Source of the DNA: Phycisphaerales bacterium
GTDB lineage: Bacteria > Planctomycetota > Phycisphaerae > Phycisphaerales > JAGLTS01
NCBI GenBank assembly: GCA_023135165.1
Contig: JAGLTS010000053.1
Coordinates: forward strand, 18,373 to 82,372
Length of the DNA stretch: 64,000 bases
Direction: 5' to 3'
The notes under the pieces are model-generated. The model made no database searches and was not told the DNA's origin. It saw only the letters and a list, made by a program, of their open reading frames with translations. Of this stretch, positions 20,770-30,743 are shown one piece after another. Positions within the stretch are counted from its first letter, which is position 1; every line of letters begins with the position of its first letter. Position numbers and translations under genes: made by a program.

Positions 20770-20919
20770 CACGGCTCCTATCGGACCAATCCGAACGCAT
20801 CTTCGACGTTCCAGCACCATGACGCAAGGAAAGTTCCCTATTTTTGGAGCCGGCTACGGACGTTCCGTGGGCCGACCCGAGACCTGTCCCAGCGGCGCGA
20901 CCCCCGCACGGAGCCTGCC

Positions 20920-21615
20920 ATGCACCGGATCTACATGCCGACAATCTGCCCTGACGCGGACGGCAGACTACTCATCGAGGGGCCTGAGGCCCACCATGCT
21001 GCGGCAGTCAAACGCATCCGGCGAGGCGAGCAGGTCTGCGTCTTCGACGGCTCTGGACGGAGTTGCACGGGCCTGGTTGAACAGACAACCGGCAGTCTCA
21101 TCGTGCGGATCGAGACCGACCGGACCGAGCCGTTGCCCGACGTTCACCTGATCGTGCGATCCGCCGTGCCCAAAGGTGATCGGGCTGAGGCGATGGTCGA
21201 CAGCCTGAGCCAAGTCGGCGCCGCGGCGTTCAGCCCTCTGAGGACGGCACGAAGCGTCGTCACACCCCGCCAAGCGAAGATCGACCGTTGGCGACGCATC
21301 GCGATCGAGTCGGCTAAGCAGTCCGGCAGGTCATACCTGATGGACATCCTCCCCGGAGTGGATGTGGGCGATGCGCTCGCTGACACGGAGGGCGAGCAGG
21401 CGGTCCTCGATGCAACAGGGGAATCGTACGCCGCGACGGGCGCATTACGAATCACGCTGTATGTCGGTCCGGAAGGCGGCTGGTCCGATGAGGAGCGAGT
21501 CGCATTTCAACAGGCTGGAGTCGCCGTCGTGTCGCTCGGCGTCCACACACTGCGGATCGAGACCGCGGCGGTTGTCGGGGCCGCCCTGATCCTCAGCGCC
21601 GAACGGCATGTTTGA
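20920..21615 (+). CDS. rsmE: 16S rRNA (uracil(1498)-N(3))-methyltransferase RsmE
   Basis: EGPEAHHAAAVKRIRRGEQVCVFDGSG; SAVPKGDRAEAMVDSLSQVGAAAFSPLRTARSVV; YVGPEGGWSDEE; VSLGVHTLRIETAAVVGAALI. ATG at 20920; the longer ORF call is an artefact of an open antisense frame. Confidence 0.93.
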   Translation: MHRIYMPTICPDADGRLLIEGPEAHHAAAVKRIRRGEQVCVFDGSGRSCTGLVEQTTGSLIVRIETDRTEPLPDVHLIVRSAVPKGDRAEAMVDSLSQVGAAAFSPLRTARSVVTPRQAKIDRWRRIAIESAKQSGRSYLMDILPGVDVGDALADTEGEQAVLDATGESYAATGALRITLYVGPEGGWSDEERVAFQQAGVAVVSLGVHTLRIETAAVVGAALILSAERHV

Positions 21616-21675
21616 GTTATCGCGCGCATCCATCAACCACGCTGGCGCGCTACACTGCGGTCAAGGAGAACGACG

Positions 21676-22845
21676 ATGCAACGAGCGGGATTGATTGCCC
21701 TTGTGATCGCAGCCTTATCCGCATCCTCAGCGCTGGGACTGGATGACCAGCACGCCGAGCGGGGAACCGAGCTTGCCGCCAAGGCAGTCGAGTACCTGCG
21801 CACTCAGCAGGATGCGGAGACCGGCGGCTGGTCCGTCAACCCGACCGGCCCGAACCTGCCCGGGCTGAGCGCGCTGGTCCTGACCGGACTGCTCATGGAG
21901 CCGGGCGTCGATGCCGACGATCCGACGATCCAGGCCGGCCTGTCGTTCCTGCTGCGCCATCGCAAGCAGGATGGCAGCATCCATGACGACGTGCTCCCGA
22001 GCTACAACACCGCGCTGGCGCTCAGCGCGTTCTCGCTCGCCACAGTCCCCGACACCGTCGTCGCCGATGCCCAAACGTTCCTCCGGTCCAACCAGTGGGC
22101 GGGGCAGGATGACCCCAACGGAACCGCTGTTGACGCATCACATCCCTACTTCGGAGGCGTCGGCTACGGCAGGCACGGCAGGCCCGATCTCTCCAACCTC
22201 GCTATGACGTTGCAAGCGCTACACGACAGCGGTGTCGATCCGGATGACCCGGCTTTTCAGCGAGCGCTGGCGTTCCTCCAAAGAACACAGATGCTCGATT
22301 CGGTGAATGACATGTCCTATGCCGACGGCTCACAGCAGGGCGGGTTCATCTACTCGACGAGCACGAGCAAAGATGCGATCGGTGCGGGTGAATCAAAGGC
22401 TGGGACCATCGAAGAGACGGTCGGCGAAGGACGTGCGGTGAGTCGCCTTCGCGCGTATGGCTCAATGACTTATGCCGGTTTCAAGAGCTACCTCTATGCT
22501 GATCTCACGCGAGACGACCCGCGCGTCGTCGCCGCCCATGACTGGATTCGGCGCAACTATACGGTCATGGAAAACCCGAGCATCGGCTTGCAGGGGTTTT
22601 ACTACTACATCGTCACGATGAGCCGGGCGCTGCGGGCGTACGGCGACGAGACGGTCACACCGCTCGACGGTGAAGACAGCGCGGGTGAGCCACAAGACTG
22701 GGCGAACGACATCATCGACCGGTTGGCGGCGCTGCAGCAGGAGGATGGCAGCTTCCGCGTACTGCACGAACGTTGGATGGAAGATGACCCGGCGCTCATC
22801 GCATCCTATGCGCTGCTCGCGCTGCACAACGCGCTGGATCGGTGA
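21676..22845 (+). CDS. Secreted prenyltransferase/squalene oxidase repeat-like protein
   Basis: Signal peptide plus alpha/alpha-toroid style repeats: KAVEYLRTQQDAETGGWS, GLSFLLRHRKQDGSIHDD, AAHDWIRRNYTVMENPSIGLQGFYYYIVTMSRALRAYG, DRLAALQQEDGSF. Confidence 0.8.
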   Translation: MQRAGLIALVIAALSASSALGLDDQHAERGTELAAKAVEYLRTQQDAETGGWSVNPTGPNLPGLSALVLTGLLMEPGVDADDPTIQAGLSFLLRHRKQDGSIHDDVLPSYNTALALSAFSLATVPDTVVADAQTFLRSNQWAGQDDPNGTAVDASHPYFGGVGYGRHGRPDLSNLAMTLQALHDSGVDPDDPAFQRALAFLQRTQMLDSVNDMSYADGSQQGGFIYSTSTSKDAIGAGESKAGTIEETVGEGRAVSRLRAYGSMTYAGFKSYLYADLTRDDPRVVAAHDWIRRNYTVMENPSIGLQGFYYYIVTMSRALRAYGDETVTPLDGEDSAGEPQDWANDIIDRLAALQQEDGSFRVLHERWMEDDPALIASYALLALHNALDR

Positions 22846-22994
22846 TGGGGTATCTGAAATCTCAAATCTGAGATCTCACATCGCAGCACGTGGTCAGCGA
22901 CGTGCAGCGGCGAAGAACCCGCCCGCTACCAATCGTGGGACACACTCGTGCTGTGAACATGGGCAACCCCGTGGGCGTTCCGACCCTCGCGCGG

Positions 22995-24410
22995 TCAGCG
23001 AGCAGTCAGCTCGACTGTGCACGTGAACCGCTCGCTGCCTCGCCTCAGCTTCAGTTTCACCGTTTTACCGACGGAAAGCACGCTCAGTTCACGTGTGATG
23101 TCGCGTAAGCTGTGGACTTCCTCGCCGTTCAGCGCGAGGATGACATCGCCCGTTTGCAGTCCCGCCCTGGCGGCGCCGGTTCCGGGATGGACGACCTTGA
23201 TGAGGACGCCGTCGTTCGCGCCGTTGTCGTTCACAGTGACGCCGAGGCTGGCTCCGCCGGGCGAGATGGCCTCCGTCGCCTGCGGAAGCTGCTGCTTGAC
23301 CCACTGCGCGAACTCCTGCTGGGTCTCGTCGATCGGTTGTTCGAAGACACGTTCCATCGCCGCAACGCCGGTCGAGTCCTCGTCGAACCCCTCGATGTAT
23401 GCGTCGTACCAGGCGCGGAGCTTGTCTTGGTCGGCCAGGTACATGAAGATCGCGCGCGACTCGGCGTAGGACTGGCGCGGCCGTTTCATATAGTGCTTGC
23501 GATCCATCCCAAACAGCCTGGGCCAGTCCGTCAGCCGATTCGACGTGGCCAATCTGCGCACGATGTTCGTCCGCCACGACGGCAGGTAGACCGCTCGCTC
23601 GCTGCCCAGCTCGACATCTTCGTACAGACACGCCAGACCTTCCTGCACCCAGATCGGATGCTTCTGCCCGATCCGGTCCATGTGCGCCCAGTGCAGCGCG
23701 TGGACAAGCTCATGCAGGAGCGCGCCGCCACTGTTCCGCGAGATGAGTTGATAGTGATCGTGTACGTAAATCCCGCTGATGTAGCTCTTGTCGATCACGT
23801 TGTGGTAATCGCTCGGCGTCGGAATGACGACGACGACCGGCACGTTCAGGCCGTCACCGAAAATGTCACGGATCGCCGCGTTGAAGAGGTCGCCGACGAG
23901 GCGCTTCATCGCATCGTGGGATGCGCGATCAACACCTGAAACGTAGATGATTCGATGCGCCTCATCCACATCCTCGATGTATCGGCCGTCGAGGCGCTTG
24001 CGAGCTTGCTTGATGCGCGCCTGCGTGTGGTCGCGAACGATGTCATCCCATTGTTCGAGAAGACGCAGGTAGCCCGGTTCGCTACGAATGGGATCGAGAT
24101 CCGAATCGCGCTGCAAATGATGGATGTTCAGAAAGCCAGCTCGGGCCGACTCGGCGAGGCGCGTGACGGCTTTGTCCTTCTCGCCGAGCTGCGCCTGCGC
24201 GCATGCGAGGTTATACAGGGCCGACGCATCCCGCGGATCGTCCTCGATCATCACCAGGAGCAAGTCGCGCGCCTGCTCGTACTCCCCCTTGCGGAAGTGG
24301 GCGAGCGCCTGCTGTTCCTGCTCATCAGACGACGGCTGCGCCGGCGCCGGCAGCACCGCGATCACCAGCAGAAGCAGGAACGCAATCGCAAGTTGTGCAT
24401 GTCGTTTCAT
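22995..24410 (-). CDS. Secreted TPR / DUF1570-like putative metallopeptidase with C-terminal PDZ domain
   Basis: MKRHAQLAIAFLLLLVIAVLPAPAQP signal; TPR-like HFRKGEYEQARDLLLVMIEDDPRDASALYNLACAQAQLGE; HELVHALHWAHMDRI (HExxH); PDZ AGLQTGDVILALNGEEVHSLRDITRELS. Confidence 0.78.
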   Translation of the reverse strand: MKRHAQLAIAFLLLLVIAVLPAPAQPSSDEQEQQALAHFRKGEYEQARDLLLVMIEDDPRDASALYNLACAQAQLGEKDKAVTRLAESARAGFLNIHHLQRDSDLDPIRSEPGYLRLLEQWDDIVRDHTQARIKQARKRLDGRYIEDVDEAHRIIYVSGVDRASHDAMKRLVGDLFNAAIRDIFGDGLNVPVVVVIPTPSDYHNVIDKSYISGIYVHDHYQLISRNSGGALLHELVHALHWAHMDRIGQKHPIWVQEGLACLYEDVELGSERAVYLPSWRTNIVRRLATSNRLTDWPRLFGMDRKHYMKRPRQSYAESRAIFMYLADQDKLRAWYDAYIEGFDEDSTGVAAMERVFEQPIDETQQEFAQWVKQQLPQATEAISPGGASLGVTVNDNGANDGVLIKVVHPGTGAARAGLQTGDVILALNGEEVHSLRDITRELSVLSVGKTVKLKLRRGSERFTCTVELTAR

Positions 24411-25039
24411 ATCTTTCCTTCGATCCGAACCTCGCGCTTGTCGAGGCGCACGCTGTCTTCCGTGAACGCCCGAATCACACTCGGATACAACTCGCATTCC
24501 AAAGCAAAGACGCGCGAGGCGAGCGAGTCAACCGTGTCGCCGGGCGGAACGTCGCATCGGCGCTGCGCAATGATCGGGCCGTGGTCGTAGAGCGCATCGA
24601 CGAAGTGCACCGTACAACCCGACTCGGTATCGCCCGCGTCGAGGACCGCCCGATGGACTTTGTCGCCGTACATTCCTTTTCCGCCGAACTTGGGCAGCAG
24701 CGCGGGATGGATGTTGATGATGCGCTTCTCGAAGCCGGGTGGAATCCGCAGCAGTGACAGGAATCCGGCTAGGCAGATCAGCCCGTTGTCAGGCGTCACC
24801 GCCGCTTCCGTGATGTGCTCGGCGATCGCTCGGCTGAACGCTTCCGTGTCCGGAAACGACCTGCGATTCACGATGACTGTTCGCAGACCGAGCGCCTCGG
24901 CACGCTCGATCCCCTTGATCCCCGAACGCGACGCGATGACGATTTCGATGGATGCGTCAAGTTCACGACGCGCGATGTGCTCAGCGATATTCACGACCGT
25001 CCGCCCACCGCCGCTGATGAGCATCGCGAGCTTCAGCAC
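24407..25039 (-). CDS. purN: Phosphoribosylglycinamide formyltransferase
   Basis: LAMLISGGGRTVVNIAEHI; GLICLAGFLSLLRIPPGFEKRIINIHPALLPKFGGKGMYGDKVHRAVLDAGDTESGCTVHFVDALYDHGPIIAQRRCDV. Confidence 0.93.
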   Translation of the reverse strand: MLKLAMLISGGGRTVVNIAEHIARRELDASIEIVIASRSGIKGIERAEALGLRTVIVNRRSFPDTEAFSRAIAEHITEAAVTPDNGLICLAGFLSLLRIPPGFEKRIINIHPALLPKFGGKGMYGDKVHRAVLDAGDTESGCTVHFVDALYDHGPIIAQRRCDVPPGDTVDSLASRVFALECELYPSVIRAFTEDSVRLDKREVRIEGKI

Positions 25040-25449
25040 AGCGTCGGATCCTCTTCATGGAAAGGTATGGGCTTCCCATCACAGTCGACCGAGACCATGA
25101 CAAGCTCGGCGGTGGTGACAAGCTCTCTCTTGTCGGTTTCGTGTCGGGACACCTCTACTTCGACTTCGACGCGGACGCTCGTCGTCCCGGTGCGCAGCGT
25201 GTGTGTGTAGAAGCTGATCAGATCGCCGAGTTGGACGGATGCCTTGAAATCGACGTGCGTCATCGCTGCGGTGACCCATCGGTGGACGCCATGCCTGCGC
25301 GCCTCGACGAATCCCGCTTGGTCGATGTAGCTGAGGATGACCCCGCCGAAGATCGTGCCGTACTGGTTCGTATCCTTCGGCAGCGTCATGACGCGCAGCG
25401 CGAGGTTGCGATCCGGGTCGTTGTGTGGATGAGCGGACGTGCCGGTCAT
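25033..25449 (-). CDS. Acyl-CoA thioesterase (hotdog fold, YciA-like)
   Basis: LALRVMTLPKDTNQYGTIFGGVILSYIDQAGFVEARRHG...MTHVDFKASVQLGDLISFYTHTLRTGTTSVRVEVEV. Confidence 0.88.
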   Translation of the reverse strand: MTGTSAHPHNDPDRNLALRVMTLPKDTNQYGTIFGGVILSYIDQAGFVEARRHGVHRWVTAAMTHVDFKASVQLGDLISFYTHTLRTGTTSVRVEVEVEVSRHETDKRELVTTAELVMVSVDCDGKPIPFHEEDPTLC

Positions 25450-25475
25450 TGGAACGGTTCACCGCTGCGGCGACG

Positions 25476-26051
25476 TTACGCCTTGCCGAGGTACTCGCCC
25501 GTCTCCGTGTTGATCCGCACGACCTGCCCGACTTCGCAGAACGGCGGCACGCGCACGATCGCCCCCGTCTCAAGCGTCGCCTCCTTGAGTTGATTCGTCG
25601 CGGTCGCGCCCTTGGGCTGCGGGACTGTCTCGGTGATGGCCAACTCGACCGCTGCGGGCAGTTCGACGCCGAGCACCTTGCCGGCGTGCATCTGCACGGT
25701 GCAAGGCGTGTTCTCCTTGAGCCACCGCGACTGCTCGATCGGTAACTCGCTGCTGCTCAGCTCGATCTGATCGTATGTCTCGGTATCCATGAAGACGAAG
25801 GGGCCTTTGCCCTGGCCGCCGCCGTCGTAGAGGTACTCCATCTTTCGGCGGTCGATGTTGGCTGCCTCGAACTTGTCCGATGAGTTGAGCCTGTTGACCT
25901 TGATCGACCCCGTGGCGACGTTTCGCATCTTCGCTTGGATGTACGCAGGCCCCTTGCCCGGCTTGACGTGCTCGGTGCGGAGCACGATGCACAGTTCACC
26001 CTCGTAGATGATGGCGTTGCCCGGCTTGACTTCCGTTGCCTTGATCGCCAT
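25476..26051 (-). CDS. efp: Translation elongation factor P
   Basis: MAIKATEVKPGNAIIYEGELCIVLRTEHVKPGKGPAYIQAKMRNVATGSI... and C-terminal ...VPPFCEVGQVVRINTETGEYLGKA. ATG at 26051. Confidence 0.95.
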   Translation of the reverse strand: MAIKATEVKPGNAIIYEGELCIVLRTEHVKPGKGPAYIQAKMRNVATGSIKVNRLNSSDKFEAANIDRRKMEYLYDGGGQGKGPFVFMDTETYDQIELSSSELPIEQSRWLKENTPCTVQMHAGKVLGVELPAAVELAITETVPQPKGATATNQLKEATLETGAIVRVPPFCEVGQVVRINTETGEYLGKA

Positions 26052-26227
26052 GTGAAATGGCCTCCTCCACCCCACCTTTGCTGACAGATCTACCGTGTCC
26101 AGCGGGCAGCATAGTAGCGCAACCCCGCCCGGTCCAAGCGCGGCGCGAAGCCCGCCGCCCGGCTTGTCCCGTGGGGGTCGAGTCCTGTTCATCGCGATCG
26201 TGCAGCGGCACCCATCGCCACATCAGC

Positions 26228-28174
26228 CTATATCAGCGGCTGGCCCGGCAGGAGCGGCGGCATGGGAACGCCCAGCGAGTCCGCGATCGCTCGCAACAGC
26301 TCCGCTTCGTTCACCGTCACCTTCTTGTCCGCGCTCACGCTTGCCGCACATGCCAACAGAATCTGCTTCTTCAGGCGTGGAGCGACCTTCACAAGCTCGT
26401 TCATCGCTGCATCCACCGCTGCGATCCCACATTGGTCCACCGGCCGAAGCTTCGGCTGCGGCATTCGCAGGTGCTTGGCGGCATGTCCCATCGCCAGTCG
26501 AGCCTGATTGCGATCACGATGACCGGCATACGCAAGCGTCGAGAGCAACACCTCAAGAGGCTCGCTCAGCCGATTCAGCCCGTAGTACTGCACGCGCGCC
26601 GGCCGGGCCCTTGTGAACTGCGGATCGAGGTGGTGCAGCAGGATGCGCTGGAGCGCCCATTCAAACAGGTCGATTCGGTCATCCGCCCGGACGAGTTCCT
26701 CGACGTTTCGACGGAACGCCGCGTACTGCGTCGGCGAAAGCGCTCGCAGGGCGGGAATCGCAAGATCGATGATCGGCAGCCGAACCTTCGGATCGAGCTT
26801 TTCAACGATCGGGAGCAGTTTCACCGTCGCGTCACGGACGGCTGGGTCCGCGTGTTGACCGAGCCGTTCGAGTTGGATCGCCCTGGGCTTCTGCTCGGCG
26901 TTGATGAGCAGGCAGTAAATCAGCGAACGGGCGCCGTAGGCCTCGTGCGCTGCGTCGGTCACCTCTCGCGGCAAGCCGGCGACGAGCGACGCTGCGTACT
27001 CGATGTGCGCCTGTGTGAGCATGCCGATCTGGCTGACCGCATTGCGCACGGGCGGGGCGGGTGCTGCCCGCTCGGCAGCGGTTGAGCCTGCGGCGAACCC
27101 GGATACGCCGGCGGCCGCGGCGCTCGGCGCAGCGTCGCTCTTGGCGAACTTACCTTCCCACGACGGGTCGATGCGCTTGATGCGCTGTCCGAGCGGCGGG
27201 TGCGTGGCCATCATTGAGTTCAGGCCGGAGGTGATCGCCTGGCCGAAGAACATGTGGCTGGCCTGCGGCGCGTTGGGGTTGTCGATCCGCGCCCCGGTCG
27301 AGAAGCCGCCGATCTTCCTCAACGCCCCGGCGATTCCATCCGGATTGCGTGTGAACTGCACAGCGGAGGCGTCAGCCAGGAATTCCCGTTGCCTGCTCAC
27401 CGCCGCTTTGATCATGTTGCCGAACAGTGTGCCGACGAACCCGATGACCGCCAGCCCGACGCCGAGCGCGAGGATCGCCATCGCGGAGTTGTCCTTGCTC
27501 GACCGCCGACGCGCCGCGCCGGCGTAGAACGACGAGCGGAGTAGGAAGTACCCGATGATGCCGATAATCAGGATTCCATGCAGCACGCCCATCAAGCGGA
27601 TGTTCATGCGCATGTCGCCGTTGAGGATATGCGAGAACTCATGCGCGATGACGCCTTGTAGCTCATCGCGCGACAACCGCTCAGCGCAGCCGCGCGTCAC
27701 GCCGATCACCGCGTCGCTCGGCGTATACCCAGCGGCGAAGGCGTTGATGCCACCCTCCTGATCGAGCACATACACCGGCGGTACGGGCGTGCCCGCGGCG
27801 ATCGCCATCTCCTCGACGACGTTGAGCACCTTTCGCTCGACCGCGTCGGCTGTGTCGTGCGTCACGGGCTTGCCGCCGAGCTGTTCCGCGATCACCCGCC
27901 CGCCCGCGCGGAGCTGCGCCATCTTGAACATGCTGCCACCACCGACGACGACGAGTGTGCCGATGACGACCATCGCGAACAGGCCGGGGTGGAAGAGCAC
28001 ATCGAGCTGCGCGCTTTCGCCCGCGTGTGTCTTCGCCTGCACGCCGATGAACACGAGCGCGAAGAGAAGATACACCATCACCATGATCGCGATGACGGCG
28101 ACGGCGAACAGAATAATGAGCCGGCCGGTCTTCTTCCGGGCGACCTCCTGATGCTCAAAGAAGTCCATCGCCAT
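26228..28174 (-). CDS. M48 family (HtpX-like) metallopeptidase with long C-terminal helical extension
   Basis: N-terminal TM segments; VIAHEFSHILNGDMRMN (HExxH); FLADASAVQFTRNPDGIAGALRKIGG; ~330 aa extension after TDP-like 'MMATHPPLGQRIKRIDP'. Confidence 0.9.
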   Translation of the reverse strand: MAMDFFEHQEVARKKTGRLIILFAVAVIAIMVMVYLLFALVFIGVQAKTHAGESAQLDVLFHPGLFAMVVIGTLVVVGGGSMFKMAQLRAGGRVIAEQLGGKPVTHDTADAVERKVLNVVEEMAIAAGTPVPPVYVLDQEGGINAFAAGYTPSDAVIGVTRGCAERLSRDELQGVIAHEFSHILNGDMRMNIRLMGVLHGILIIGIIGYFLLRSSFYAGAARRRSSKDNSAMAILALGVGLAVIGFVGTLFGNMIKAAVSRQREFLADASAVQFTRNPDGIAGALRKIGGFSTGARIDNPNAPQASHMFFGQAITSGLNSMMATHPPLGQRIKRIDPSWEGKFAKSDAAPSAAAAGVSGFAAGSTAAERAAPAPPVRNAVSQIGMLTQAHIEYAASLVAGLPREVTDAAHEAYGARSLIYCLLINAEQKPRAIQLERLGQHADPAVRDATVKLLPIVEKLDPKVRLPIIDLAIPALRALSPTQYAAFRRNVEELVRADDRIDLFEWALQRILLHHLDPQFTRARPARVQYYGLNRLSEPLEVLLSTLAYAGHRDRNQARLAMGHAAKHLRMPQPKLRPVDQCGIAAVDAAMNELVKVAPRLKKQILLACAASVSADKKVTVNEAELLRAIADSLGVPMPPLLPGQPLI

Positions 28175-28224
28175 GGCGGGCCTCGGTGTGTGCCTGTGCG
28201 CGACAGATGCGCCGGTGCGATCCG

Positions 28225-28827
28225 CTAGAACTCAACCTTGGGCGCCTCAGCGATCTTCTGGCTGTCGAACTCAAGCAGCATCGCATTCTGGCTGTGGCCG
28301 AACATGCCGGCGAAGAAGACCGGCGGGAACGTCTGCTTGTAGGTGTTGTAGGCCGTCACCGCATCGTTGAACGCCTGACGTGAGAACGCGACTTTGTTCT
28401 CCGTCGAGGTGAGTTCCTCGCTGAGCTGCATCATGTTCTGGTTGGCTTTGAGATCCGGGTACGCCTCAGCGAGCGCGAAGAGTTTGCCCAGCGATCCCGC
28501 CAGAGCGCCCTCGGCGCCCATCAGCGCTCCCATCGCCGCCGGATCGCCCGGATTCGCCGCAGCCTGCTGCAAGCCGGCCTGGGCCTGATTGCGCGCCTGG
28601 ATCACGGCTTCGAGCGTCTCGCGTTCGTGCTTGATGTAGCCCTTGGCGGTCTCGACGAGATTCGGAATCAGGTCATACCGCCGTTTGAGTTGCACCTCGA
28701 TCTGCGAGAACGCGTTCTTGAACCGGGCGCGCAGCGTTACGAGCTTGTTGAAGATGCCCACGATGGCCCCTACGAATCCCAGGACAACAACGACGACGAT
28801 GACGATCCCGATGATGGTTGGCCACAT
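28225..28827 (-). CDS. lemA: LemA family protein
   Basis: N-terminal TM then FNKLVTLRARFKNAFSQIEVQLKRRYDLIPNLVETAKGYIKHERETLEAVIQARNQA...YPDLKANQNMMQLSEELTSTENKVAFSRQAFNDAVTAYNTYKQTFP. ATG at 28827. Confidence 0.95.
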   Translation of the reverse strand: MWPTIIGIVIVVVVVLGFVGAIVGIFNKLVTLRARFKNAFSQIEVQLKRRYDLIPNLVETAKGYIKHERETLEAVIQARNQAQAGLQQAAANPGDPAAMGALMGAEGALAGSLGKLFALAEAYPDLKANQNMMQLSEELTSTENKVAFSRQAFNDAVTAYNTYKQTFPPVFFAGMFGHSQNAMLLEFDSQKIAEAPKVEF

Positions 28828-29209
28828 AGCTTGTCTCCCAAGTGGGTCGGAGCACTCCGGTCGATGATCGGAACCCTCTCGATCATACCGAGATTGCGAG
28901 AACGCCTCGCATGTCGGCTCAAAATGAGCATAGCGGCATGGACGCACCCGTACATGTCCCAAATGCGCGACGGTGAGACACCGCGCGGGCTGCAACGGTC
29001 CGAAAAGCAGAGAAGACGAGGGCGACCTTGGTGTACCGCGTCACAGTTTGGCATTTCCTCCCACCGATACCCGATCGAATGGCGAATCTCCCGGATTCCG
29101 GTCGCCTTTCCGAGGATACGTGTCAGAATAACCTGATGGTGCCGCTATCACATCATGCCTCCAACGTGGAGACGACCCCTCACAAGCACCCACGAAAAGG
29201 AGTGCAGTC

Positions 29210-30487
29210 ATGAAACGCTCACAATGTCTCACCTCGGCGATGTTGACGCTTGCAGTCGGCGCCATCGCGTCCGCAGTCATTCCGACCTTCCAGCAACTCA
29301 ACTGGATGGATGCCAACGGCATGGATCTGATCCCATTCTCGCGCGTCTGCGAGATGGACTTGGACCCGCAGTCCACGGATCCGTTCGACCAGCAGTTCCT
29401 CGAAGTCAACGGCGGGGGGTGGGTCAACGTCGTCATCCAGATGCCCGGCGACCCCGACTACCACTGGGTCGTGCAGAACCTGTACATCTGCTACCCGAAT
29501 GAGGAGTACATGGACACATCGAGCCCCTCGGTCCAGTTCGGGCTGCCGATTCCCAACGGCGTGTACGTTGAAGGGCTCTTCTTCGACATGCGGGTCACGC
29601 CCGAGGCGTTGGAGTACTTCGAGCCCATGCCCGACATGTACATCTTCCTCGAGCACATCGACTACCACGCGGGCGGGTTCAACGGTGGCGGCACGGGCGT
29701 GTCCACCATCCCCTGGGAGATCGGCGGGTGGATCGGACCCGATCCCTTCTGCTTCTGGCCCGTCCGAGAGGCCCAGATCCTCATCTCGGTCGGCCAGCTC
29801 CATGCCGTCGATGAAGGCCCCAACGGCTGCGCGCCCGCATCCGCTGCCCGGTCCATCAAGTACCTCGGCGACACGAACGGCTTCACCACCGACAACGTCC
29901 AGGATGTCTACGACGACCTTCACGGCACGATGGAAACCAATCCCGCCAGCGGTACCTCCGATGACAACATGCGCGATGGCAAGAAGCAGTACACCACCGC
30001 CAACGGGCTGCCCATCACCACCACGATGGGCTACGGATTCGCAGGCATGATCGACGGCATCATGGACGCCCTCGACGAAGGCGCCGATGTCGAAATACTC
30101 ATCGCTTGGAACGGCAATGGCGGACACGCTGCCATGGTCACCGGCGTCACAGCGCACGCGGATGGCAGCTACACCATCACCTACGTCGATGATCCCAACC
30201 AGGGCGACGGACAGGCTGAGAACGAAGAGCACACCATCCACGTCAATCCCGACGGATCGTTTGCCGGCGGCCAAGTCGACGGATTCATGGTCGAACGCCA
30301 CGGTCCTCCGGGCGACACCAACGGTGACGGAACCGTCGACCAGCAAGACCTTGGCACACTGCTCGGCAGCTACGGCGCGGGCAGCGGGGATCCCAACTAT
30401 GACCCTGACGCTGACATCGACGGCGACGGCACCGTCAGCCAAAGCGACCTCGGCATACAGCTCGGCAACTACGGCGATGAATACTGA
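29210..30487 (+). CDS. Secreted protein with C39-like (papain-fold) candidate peptidase region and C-terminal dockerin-type repeats
   Basis: Signal MKRSQCLTSAMLTLAVGAIASAV; candidate Cys in 'GPNGCAPASAARSIKYLG', His in 'NGGHAAMVTGV', Asp in 'ITYVDDPNQG'; tail GDTNGDGTVDQQDLGTLLGSYG...DADIDGDGTVSQSDLGIQLGNYG. Confidence 0.68.
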   Translation: MKRSQCLTSAMLTLAVGAIASAVIPTFQQLNWMDANGMDLIPFSRVCEMDLDPQSTDPFDQQFLEVNGGGWVNVVIQMPGDPDYHWVVQNLYICYPNEEYMDTSSPSVQFGLPIPNGVYVEGLFFDMRVTPEALEYFEPMPDMYIFLEHIDYHAGGFNGGGTGVSTIPWEIGGWIGPDPFCFWPVREAQILISVGQLHAVDEGPNGCAPASAARSIKYLGDTNGFTTDNVQDVYDDLHGTMETNPASGTSDDNMRDGKKQYTTANGLPITTTMGYGFAGMIDGIMDALDEGADVEILIAWNGNGGHAAMVTGVTAHADGSYTITYVDDPNQGDGQAENEEHTIHVNPDGSFAGGQVDGFMVERHGPPGDTNGDGTVDQQDLGTLLGSYGAGSGDPNYDPDADIDGDGTVSQSDLGIQLGNYGDEY

Positions 30488-30530
30488 TTCAGCGCACCGG
30501 CGCGTGATCATCTACTGAACCCACTCACAG

Positions 30531-30556
30531 CCCCGCCCCGCAAGGCGGGGTTTTTT
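30531..30556 (+). terminator. Rho-independent terminator
   Basis: CCCCGCC-CCGCAA-GGCGGGG stem-loop followed by TTTTTT, 44 bp after the stop at 30487. Confidence 0.9.
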
Positions 30557-30743
30557 CATGCCAAGATCTCCATCCTCGCCCACCGGCAACGCCGCGCCGG
30601 CGCGGCGAATCGCGGCATCCAGGTCATCCGCCGCCATCTCCGAAACAGGTGTCAGAACGCGCAACTGACGCGACTACTCTCTGGTGGCCCTCCTGTCCGA
30701 GATTCGGGCAACCAGGATGGCCTCATGAGAAAGGAGCATCACG

